NCBI GenBank assembly: GCA_945881835.1
Contig: CAMCVP010000018.1
Coordinates: 1-38,382 of the forward strand
Reading direction: 5' to 3'
Source of the DNA: Chryseobacterium gleum
Lineage (GTDB): Bacteria; Bacteroidota; Bacteroidia; Flavobacteriales_D; Sanyastnellaceae
Length of the DNA stretch: 38,382 nt
Made by a program: the position numbers and the translations under genes. Shown here one piece after another: positions 32,555 through 38,197 of this stretch (positions are counted from its first letter, which is position 1; every line of letters starts with the position of its first letter). The notes under the pieces are model-generated. The model made no database searches. It was not told the DNA's origin and saw only the letters and a program-made list of their open reading frames with translations.

Positions 32555-34087
32555 TTAGAAATACTTATTCAACGACACCACCTTCCTTACCGCTTCATGC
32601 AAGTCTGCAATCGGAATGCGCTCTTGTTGCATACTGTCGCGGTGACGAATAGTAACGCAGTTGTCTTCCAAGGTTTCGTTGTCTACTGTAACGCAGATAG
32701 GCGTTCCAATAGCGTCTTGTCTTCTGTATCTGCGACCAATAGCGTCTTTGTCGTCGTATTGTAAGTTGAAGTCTAACTTCAATAGATCTACAATTTCTTT
32801 TGCTTTTTCAGGAAGCCCGTCTTTCTTCACCAACGGCAATACCGCCACTTTCACAGGAGCCAAAGCCGCCGGAATGCGAAGCACCGTGCGCTCACTTCCA
32901 TCTTCCAACTTCTCTTCCACAAACGAACTCGACAACACTGCCAAGAACATGCGGTCTAATCCGATAGAAGTTTCAATCACATACGGAACAAAACTTTCGT
33001 TCGTTTCCGGATCGAAATAACGCAATTTCTTCCCACTGAATTCTTCGTGTTTTTTCAAATCGAAATCAGTACGCGAATGTATTCCTTCCAACTCTTTGAA
33101 TCCCATTGGGAAGTTGAACTCAATGTCGCAAGCCGCATTGGCGTAGTGCGCCAGCTTCAAGTGGTCGTGGAACTTGTAATTTCCTTCACCCAAACCTAAA
33201 GCATTGTGCCACTTAATACGCTCGTTCTTCCAGTAGTTGTACCACTCCATCTCTGTACCCGGCTTCACGAAATATTGCATTTCCATTTGCTCGAATTCGC
33301 GCATGCGGAAAATAAATTGTCGCGCAATAATTTCATTGCGAAACGCCTTTCCAATCTGTGCAATCCCGAATGGAAGTTTCATTCTTCCGGTCTTCTGAAC
33401 ATTCAAGAAATTCACGAAAATTCCTTGCGCCGTTTCCGGACGTAAATAAATAATTCCAGCATCGCCGCTTACTGCACCGAGCTCTGTTTTGAACATAAGG
33501 TTAAACTGACGAACATCTGTCCAGTTGCGAGATCCAGTCTCTGGATCAGCGATTTCACAGTCTTCAATCAATTGCTTCAATCCTTCTAAATCGCTTTCTT
33601 CTAAAGCGACTTTCATACGCGTTTTCACCGCATCTATTTTTTCTTGTGCACGAAGGACATTCGGATTGGTTGCGCGGAATTGTTCTTCATCGAACGCATC
33701 TCCGAAACGGTTTTTCGCTTTCTCTATTTCTTTGGTGATTTTCGCTTCGCTTTTCGCCATGTAATCTTCCAACAAAACATCGGCGCGGTAACGCTTCTTG
33801 CTGTCTTTGTTGTCGATCAACGGATCGTTGAACGCATCTACGTGTCCGCTTGCTTTCCAAGTGGTCGGATGCATGAAAATAGACGCGTCTATTCCTACAA
33901 TGTTTTGGTGCATGCGCGTCATTGCGGTCCACCAGTAGTTCTTGATGTTGTTTTTCAATTCAACACCCAACTGACCGTAGTCGTAGGCGGCCGAAAGGCC
34001 ATCGTAAATTTCAGATGAAGGAAATACAAATCCGTATTCCTTTGCGTGCGAGATTACCGCTTTTAATTTGTCTTCTTGTGCTGCCAT
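32555..34087 (-). CDS. glyS: Glycine--tRNA ligase (homodimeric class II type)
   Basis: Charges tRNA-Gly. The 510-residue single-chain form is the alpha2 type found in Bacteroidota, archaea and eukaryotes, not the alpha2beta2 GlyQ/GlyS of E. coli. The N-terminus has FVFPSSEIYDGLSAAYDYGQLG, typical of this type. Motif 2 is AFRNEIIARQFIFRMREFEQME, given here by its ends (about residues 247-268), and motif 3 includes VIETSIGLDRMFLAVL. The C-terminal anticodon-binding domain (about 410-510) has VAVLPLVKKDGLPEKA and RRYRRQDAIGTPICVTVD. A perfect TATCTTTG lies eight bases before the ATG at 34087. It is flanked by hairpin arrays on both sides. Confidence 0.97.
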   Translation of the reverse strand: MAAQEDKLKAVISHAKEYGFVFPSSEIYDGLSAAYDYGQLGVELKNNIKNYWWTAMTRMHQNIVGIDASIFMHPTTWKASGHVDAFNDPLIDNKDSKKRYRADVLLEDYMAKSEAKITKEIEKAKNRFGDAFDEEQFRATNPNVLRAQEKIDAVKTRMKVALEESDLEGLKQLIEDCEIADPETGSRNWTDVRQFNLMFKTELGAVSGDAGIIYLRPETAQGIFVNFLNVQKTGRMKLPFGIAQIGKAFRNEIIARQFIFRMREFEQMEMQYFVKPGTEMEWYNYWKNERIKWHNALGLGEGNYKFHDHLKLAHYANAACDIEFNFPMGFKELEGIHSRTDFDLKKHEEFSGKKLRYFDPETNESFVPYVIETSIGLDRMFLAVLSSSFVEEKLEDGSERTVLRIPAALAPVKVAVLPLVKKDGLPEKAKEIVDLLKLDFNLQYDDKDAIGRRYRRQDAIGTPICVTVDNETLEDNCVTIRHRDSMQQERIPIADLHEAVRKVVSLNKYF

Positions 34088-34095
34088 AACGGCCG

Positions 34096-34103
34096 CAAAG
34101 ATA
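34096..34103 (-). promoter_or_regulatory. -7 element of glyS
   Basis: Perfect TATCTTTG on the minus strand, eight bases before the glyS ATG. The usual -33 region falls in the first hairpins of array 4 and has no TTG. Confidence 0.55.
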
Positions 34104-34112
34104 AGTCATAAT

Positions 34113-34271
34113 GCCGAAGGCTAATGTTGCAAAGCAACGAATGCCTACGGCGAATGTGCAAGCACGAATGTTGCAAAGCAACGAATGCCCTTCGGGCGAA
34201 TGCTTCGCGAATGTCTTCGACTGTTTCTTTTACAACATAGTTCCAACAACGTCAGTTCCAACAACGAAGTT
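34113..34271. repeat. Mini-hairpin array 4 (constant word GAAT, then CCAAC)
   Basis: Eight perfect hairpins separated by GAAT (TAAT once): GCC-GAA-GGC (34113), GTTGC-AAA-GCAAC (34126 and 34170), GCC-TAC-GGC (34143), GTGC-AA-GCAC (34156), GCCC-TTC-GGGC (34187), GC-TTC-GC (34202) and GTC-TTC-GAC (34213). After a T-rich link (34222-34233) a second run uses CCAAC (34243, 34258) between AAC-ATA-GTT (34234), AAC-GTCA-GTT (34248) and AAC-GAA-GTT (34263). It lies between the start of glyS and the stop of the alpha/beta hydrolase gene, both on the minus strand. Confidence 0.88.
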
Positions 34272-34273
34272 CA

Positions 34274-35275
34274 TCAAAGCGTTCCAAGCAATTTTACAAG
34301 TTCCTCTGCGAGAGGAAGATCCGGCTTGCTGTAAGTTTCAATATTTTTCTCTCGATCTAAAGGGGCGAGTTTCAAAACATGATTCATGTTTTCAATAATA
34401 ATTAAACGCGAGTTGAGCGGATGTGCCATGAAAAGTAATCTCGCATCTTCCTCTTTTACCTGAAGGTCGGTGCTGCCTTGAATAATCACAATCGGTATTT
34501 TCAACTTCCAAATCTCAACCGCCGGGTCGTATTTCATCCAAGACATCATGTAAGGCTGAACAGAGGGGCGAAACAAGCCAAACAACTCTACCGGAGCGTC
34601 TTCCACGAACTTGCCTTCCTTAAGCTTGGAAAGTCCATCATTCGCAGCGCGAAGGAGTTTCTTTTGTCCCTTTAGCTGAGTGGAAAGTTGTTCCTTCAAA
34701 ATAACATCAATGGGACTTCCTGCGCCAGCGAGCGAAACAAAAACATCGGCTTTTTCGCACGCCAACATCCCTAACAACGAACCCTCGCTGTGTCCAATGA
34801 TAATGAGCTTGTCGAAACGCGAATCGGCTTTCAATTGCGCAGCCCAGGCTTTTGCGTCTTCCGCATAATTTTCGAAACGAAGATTTTCTTCTGAAATGAG
34901 TGCGTCCTTACTTGCGCCAATACCTCGTTTGTCATAACGAATAGATGCAATTCCTTGCGCAGCGAGTTCATGCGCCAAAAGGAGCAATGAATTGTTCTTC
35001 ATCTGAGGGTTGTTCCCGTTGCGATCTGTTGGGCCGGAACCCGCTATGATCAAGGCAACCGGAAAGGTTCCCTTCAAAATGGGAACCGTGAGTGTTCCGT
35101 ACAATTCTCCGGTTAGTGTCTGAAGCGATTGTTCCATTTCGAAATAACCCAAACGGTTTTCCGATTGCGCGAACGGTCTACTTCCAACTAGAAAAAAAAG
35201 AAATAGAAAAACCCCAATGATTCGAGAAGGCTCGAACCGCTGGGGTTTGAATATGTTTAGGTAGGCCGAAGCCAA
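34274..35275 (-). CDS. Secreted alpha/beta hydrolase
   Basis: The 333-residue alpha/beta-hydrolase-fold protein contains LIIAGSGPTDRNGNNP (oxyanion strand region, about 77-92), the nucleophile elbow GHSEGS, the acid region IVIIQGSTDLQV and the histidine in NMNHVLK. These are the pattern of bacterial esterases/peptidase-like hydrolases. The substrate is unknown. A hydrophobic stretch ending SRPFAQS (about residues 21-38) looks like a signal peptide. No in-frame ATG precedes it, so I use the TTG at 35275, seven bases after the upstream gene's stop; ATG at 35137 is the alternative but loses the signal peptide. A terminator-like hairpin (35209-35248) lies within the first codons. Confidence 0.82.
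   Translation of the reverse strand: MASAYLNIFKPQRFEPSRIIGVFLFLFFLVGSRPFAQSENRLGYFEMEQSLQTLTGELYGTLTVPILKGTFPVALIIAGSGPTDRNGNNPQMKNNSLLLLAHELAAQGIASIRYDKRGIGASKDALISEENLRFENYAEDAKAWAAQLKADSRFDKLIIIGHSEGSLLGMLACEKADVFVSLAGAGSPIDVILKEQLSTQLKGQKKLLRAANDGLSKLKEGKFVEDAPVELFGLFRPSVQPYMMSWMKYDPAVEIWKLKIPIVIIQGSTDLQVKEEDARLLFMAHPLNSRLIIIENMNHVLKLAPLDREKNIETYSKPDLPLAEELVKLLGTL
35190..35248 (-). terminator. Terminator-like hairpin overlapping the hydrolase 5' end
   Basis: On the minus strand an 8-bp stem (35241-35248 with 35209-35216) and an inner 6-bp stem TTCGAG/CTCGAA (35221-35226, 35231-35236) are separated by a symmetric 4x4 internal loop. They are followed by a T-rich run to about 35190. It has the form of an intrinsic terminator for the small membrane-protein gene upstream, yet falls inside the hydrolase reading frame. 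Confidence 0.65.
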
Positions 35276-35281
35276 TATTTC

Positions 35282-35488
35282 TTAGATTAATGTACCGTTC
35301 TTTTTTGCTTCTGCGGTGAAACGCTTCTGCATGCTAATCCACAAGTAGATTCCGTAGAATGCACCCAAAATACAAATGATGCTAAATGTGTTTCCAATTG
35401 GTTCCATAACGTTACGGAAAAACCATTGTGAAATTTCAGCGATTGGGGTAAGGATAGTTTGTAAGTTCATGATATGAATTATTTTCAT
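35282..35488 (-). CDS. Small single-pass membrane protein (DUF6341-like)
   Basis: A 68-residue protein with one membrane segment (about residues 36-56, FSIICILGAFYGIYLWI region) and a basic, charged C-terminal tail (MQKRFTAEAKKNG). Size, layout and the divergent DUF6427-like neighbour resemble the flavobacterial DUF6341 family, whose function is unknown; this is an assignment from memory of the pattern. The start may be the ATG at 35488 or the one at 35470 (62 residues); the region before 35488 has only a TTG. It is probably followed by the hydrolase gene or terminated inside it. Confidence 0.65.
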   Translation of the reverse strand: MKIIHIMNLQTILTPIAEISQWFFRNVMEPIGNTFSIICILGAFYGIYLWISMQKRFTAEAKKNGTLI

Positions 35489-35508
35489 GGCGAATTTAAG
35501 CAATCCTT

Positions 35509-35538
35509 TTGAAAGTGGAACATTTCTCCTCAATTTTG
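35509..35538 (+). promoter_or_regulatory. Promoter of the DUF6427-like gene
   Basis: TTG at 35509-35511, a 19-base spacer and CAATTTTG at 35531-35538 (one base off consensus), 16 bases before the ATG at 35555. Confidence 0.5.
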
Positions 35539-35554
35539 CTTCAATTCAAATAAC

Positions 35555-36559
35555 ATGATCCTACGCCAATATTCAAGCAATCAACCTTACCTCATGTTTG
35601 TGTTGCCTTTTGTGAATTTGTTGGTGTTCGTTCCCTGCCTTTTCGGATACATTATTCCTGAGGTTCCGCAACAGTTTCCGTTCGATATTATTAATCTCGA
35701 ATGCGTCCTCACCCCTTGGTTAGGTGCTGCAATTGCTTGGGTAGTCATTACCCTAGGTGCAATTTTATTCAATTGGGTGTATAACCGACACGAGTTCCAC
35801 AACGGACCCACCTTCATTCCGGCACTCATTTTTTCGAATCTCTTCACTGTCATTTTCCTGCTCAATCACAGCATCACCTTCCTCTTCGCTCAGATTTTTT
35901 TGACCATGGGCGCGAATCGATTGCTGGAAGTATACCGTCAGAAAACCGCGTTAGACCCTTACTTCCGCGCAGGATTTTGGTTTGGACTAGCGGCACTTTG
36001 TTTCCCACTTTACTTGACTTTACTGCCCATGCTTTTGGTGGCCGTAATCTTCACGCGCGGATATAATTTCCGTGAATACATTATGCCCATTGCGGGATTT
36101 CTGTTCCCTATCCTGTATTGCTTCGCTATGCAGTATTTGTTTATGGACAACTGGAATTTCTATTTGTTCAAGCGCATTATTAGTTTGAATTCCCAAGATA
36201 ATTGGATGATTCACTCCTACTCGAAACTGTCGTTCTATACGTTATGCGCCTTGTCTCTGTCGTTTTCCATGCAGTCGCTTATTTTTTCAGGTGATCGCAA
36301 TACGAACAAAAACAGAAACTCGAAATGGATTATTGTATTCATGTGCTTCGCAATGCTTGGCTCGGTAACAGCAGGATGGTTATTCCTGAATCATCTCATT
36401 GTTGAAGGAGTTGGACTAGGACTTATCTTTTGCCTCTCTTATTGGTACTCAAATTATCGCGTCTCTCTTTTCGCACCTGTATTCTTCTACATCTCAGTGG
36501 TCATAAGCCTTTGGATATTGATTGAACAAACACAACTCGTTCCTGTGTTTCAGTGGTGA
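35555..36559 (+). CDS. Polytopic membrane protein (DUF6427-like)
   Basis: A 334-residue inner-membrane protein with about nine or ten hydrophobic segments and no recognisable catalytic motif. The central segment GANRLLEVYRQKTALDPYF followed by RAGFWFGLAALCFPLYLTLLP and RGYNFREYIMPIAGF matches my recollection of flavobacterial DUF6427 proteins, which commonly neighbour a small DUF6341 protein, as here. Function unknown. The purQ gene follows 34 bases downstream with its own -7 element inside the gap. Confidence 0.75.
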   Translation: MILRQYSSNQPYLMFVLPFVNLLVFVPCLFGYIIPEVPQQFPFDIINLECVLTPWLGAAIAWVVITLGAILFNWVYNRHEFHNGPTFIPALIFSNLFTVIFLLNHSITFLFAQIFLTMGANRLLEVYRQKTALDPYFRAGFWFGLAALCFPLYLTLLPMLLVAVIFTRGYNFREYIMPIAGFLFPILYCFAMQYLFMDNWNFYLFKRIISLNSQDNWMIHSYSKLSFYTLCALSLSFSMQSLIFSGDRNTNKNRNSKWIIVFMCFAMLGSVTAGWLFLNHLIVEGVGLGLIFCLSYWYSNYRVSLFAPVFFYISVVISLWILIEQTQLVPVFQW

Positions 36560-36570
36560 AAAGTTTAACG

Positions 36571-36578
36571 TACTTTTG
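36571..36578 (+). promoter_or_regulatory. -7 element of purQ
   Basis: Perfect TACTTTTG, 15 bases before the purQ ATG at 36594; no clear TTG at -33. Confidence 0.5.
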
Positions 36579-36593
36579 CAAAAATTCTCTTAT

Positions 36594-37280
36594 ATGAAAT
36601 TCGGTGTCGTAGTTTTTCCAGGTAGCAATTGTGATGAAGATTTGGTGTATTCCATGTCGCACATCATGGGACAAGAAGTGGTAAAACTTTGGCACAAAGA
36701 ACGTGACCTTCAAGGTTGTGATTTCATATTTGTTCCGGGCGGATTCAGTTACGGCGATTACTTACGCAGTGGCGCTATTGCACGCTTTTCTCCGATTATG
36801 GATGAAGTGGTAGCACACGCGAATCGCGGTGGATATGTAATGGGAATTTGCAACGGATTCCAAATCTTAACAGAAGCGAAATTGCTTCCAGGAGCCTTGT
36901 TGCACAACACTTCTAGAAAATTCATTTGCAAGAATGTTCATTTAAAAGCGGCTTCAACCAGTGCAGTTTTAACTGCCGGTTTAGATCGTGAAAAAGCATT
37001 CCAAATTCCAATTGCTCACGGAGAAGGAAACTTCTTTGCTCCAGCCGATGTGTTGAAGCAAATTGAAGACAACGACCAAGTGTTGTTCCGATACTGCTCT
37101 GCAGACGGTGTGGTAAATGAAGACTTCAATCCGAATGGATCGTTGAACAACATTGCAGGTATTTGCAATGCAGGTAAAAATGTATTTGGAATGATGCCTC
37201 ACCCGGAGCGTGCTGCCGATTTCGAATTGGAAAACACCGACGGAAGAGAAATCTTCGAAGCACTTCTCGAAAGAATTTAA
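36594..37280 (+). CDS. purQ: Phosphoribosylformylglycinamidine synthase subunit PurQ
   Basis: Class I glutamine amidotransferase subunit that supplies ammonia to PurL for FGAM synthesis in the purine pathway. The 228-residue protein has GVVVFPGSNCDEDL at the N-terminus, FVPGGFSYGDYLRSGAIA (oxyanion region), the nucleophilic cysteine in MGICNGFQIL and the catalytic His/Glu in GMMPHPERAAD. The start is the ATG at 36594; a longer frame from 36522 would overlap DUF6427 and lie upstream of the -7 element. Separate PurQ and small PurL are less usual in Bacteroidota, which often have fused PurL. purL and purS are not in the window. Confidence 0.95.
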   Translation: MKFGVVVFPGSNCDEDLVYSMSHIMGQEVVKLWHKERDLQGCDFIFVPGGFSYGDYLRSGAIARFSPIMDEVVAHANRGGYVMGICNGFQILTEAKLLPGALLHNTSRKFICKNVHLKAASTSAVLTAGLDREKAFQIPIAHGEGNFFAPADVLKQIEDNDQVLFRYCSADGVVNEDFNPNGSLNNIAGICNAGKNVFGMMPHPERAADFELENTDGREIFEALLERI

Positions 37281-37292
37281 TTCCAACCATTC

Positions 37293-37328
37293 GTGGCTAT
37301 GCCACAATCGCCTCGGCGAAGCAATTGC
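37293..37328. repeat. Short run of mini-hairpins between purQ and the DUF1456 gene
   Basis: Three adjacent palindromes occupy most of the 55-base gap: GTGGC-TAT-GCCAC (37293-37305), CGCC-TC-GGCG (37309-37318) and GCAATTGC (37321-37328). They resemble a small or degenerate member of the hairpin arrays, but no constant word is clear. Confidence 0.5.
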
Positions 37329-37335
37329 AAATACA

Positions 37336-37818
37336 ATGACCAACAACAGCATCTTCCGTCGCATTCGATTTATTTACGACTTCTCTGATCAGCAGATGAT
37401 AGACATTTTTGCGCTGACCGATGTTATGGTAACGCGCTCAGATGTTAGCGATTGGTTGAAGAAGGAAGATCACGAGGAGTATCTGGATATTAACGATGAG
37501 ATGCTTTCCATTTTTTTAAACGGATTTATCATTCTGAAACGCGGACGAAAAGACGGCCCGTTGCCGGTTCCAGAGAAGCGCTTAACGAATAACCTCATCT
37601 TCCGAAAGATGCGCATAGCGTTGAATTTAATAGATGAAGACATTATTCAAATACTTGCTCTTGCGGAAATGAAAATGAGCAAGCACGAGCTCAGCGCCTT
37701 CTTCCGCAGTCCAACGCAACGACAATATGTCGAATGCAACAATCAGGTGATTCGGAATTTCTTTCAAGGGCTGGAGAAACGTGAAGGAAGAGAGGAACAA
37801 CGCGGAAAGAAGAGTTAG
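37336..37818 (+). CDS. DUF1456 family protein (YehS-like)
   Basis: The 160-residue cytoplasmic protein is built of two tandem copies of the same unit. The first (about 5-70) contains NNSIFRRIRFIYDFSDQQMIDIF, given by its ends, and the second (about 83-150) NNLIFRKMRIALNLIDEDIIQIL. This two-repeat layout is typical of DUF1456/YehS, whose molecular role is not established. I chose the ATG at 37336; the frame is open to 37210 but that part overlaps purQ and crosses a hairpin-rich gap. The TAG stop merges with the first GAAT word of array 5. Confidence 0.85.
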   Translation: MTNNSIFRRIRFIYDFSDQQMIDIFALTDVMVTRSDVSDWLKKEDHEEYLDINDEMLSIFLNGFIILKRGRKDGPLPVPEKRLTNNLIFRKMRIALNLIDEDIIQILALAEMKMSKHELSAFFRSPTQRQYVECNNQVIRNFFQGLEKREGREEQRGKKS

Positions 37819-38026
37819 AATGTCTTCGACGAATGTTCTCTGAACGAATGCCTGTGGCGAATGTGCAAGCACGAATGTTGCGGGGCAACGAATGCCCTTC
37901 GGGCGAATGCTTCGCGAATGTCTTCGACTGTTATTCAACAACGAAGTTCCCATTACGCAGTAGGAATAAAATCTTCGATTTTCCAATAACGAAGTTCCCA
38001 TTACGCAGTAGGAATAAAACCGAAGG
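37818..38026. repeat. Mini-hairpin array 5 (constant word GAAT) with a 32-base direct repeat
   Basis: Eight perfect hairpins separated by GAAT, the first GAAT starting on the last base of the DUF1456 stop: GTC-TTC-GAC (37822 and 37920), GTTC-TCT-GAAC (37835), GCC-TGT-GGC (37850), GTGC-AA-GCAC (37863), GTTGC-GGG-GCAAC (37877), GCCC-TTC-GGGC (37894) and GC-TTC-GC (37909). The right part contains two identical 32-base copies (37940-37971 and 37988-38019), each opening with AAC-GAA-GTT. AAAATC-TTC-GATTTT (37968-37982) spans the end of the first copy, and CC-GAA-GG (38020-38026) closes the array. Confidence 0.88.
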
Positions 38027-38029
38027 CTT

Positions 38030-38185
38030 TCAGTCAAGGAGTCTGTCGTATTCTTCTAAAATTTCTCTGCTTGACCCGGATGCCAGCTGCGATTCATTCA
38101 CCAATTGATTTCGCAAGGTATCTCGATTGCGATTCTCTTTTTCCACAAAAACGTGGTCGTTAAGTTTTCGAGAACGATTTTTCAT
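38030..38185 (-). CDS. Small ORF, 51 residues, function unknown
   Basis: ATG at 38185 to TGA at 38030 encodes a highly charged peptide, MKNRSRKLNDHVFVEKENR at its start and ILEEYDRLLD at its end, with no membrane segment or signal peptide. Two points support it. A perfect TATTTTTG lies four bases before the ATG (38190-38197), the same arrangement as rnhB, purK and thyA. The hairpin array also ends close to its stop codon, as arrays do at confirmed genes. No family is recognised. The 197 bases from its start to the window end are A/T-rich and show no supportable gene. Confidence 0.5.
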   Translation of the reverse strand: MKNRSRKLNDHVFVEKENRNRDTLRNQLVNESQLASGSSREILEEYDRLLD

Positions 38186-38189
38186 GGAA

Positions 38190-38197
38190 CAAAAATA
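38190..38197 (-). promoter_or_regulatory. -7 element of the 51-residue ORF
   Basis: Perfect TATTTTTG on the minus strand four bases before the ATG at 38185; no TTG at -33 was found. Confidence 0.4.

Noticed and set aside
32507-32764. Plus-strand ORF across array 3 and the glyS 3' end
   Set aside because: Antisense to a conserved tRNA synthetase gene, starts inside the array and has no recognisable protein features.
34111-34398. Open reading frame on the plus strand running through array 4, resembling one in array 5 (37833-38108)
   Set aside because: The two translations look alike only because the arrays share 90 bases. The differences (AAA/GGG, TAC/TGT) change amino acids and follow the hairpin loops, not codon positions, and the first frame continues antisense into the hydrolase gene.
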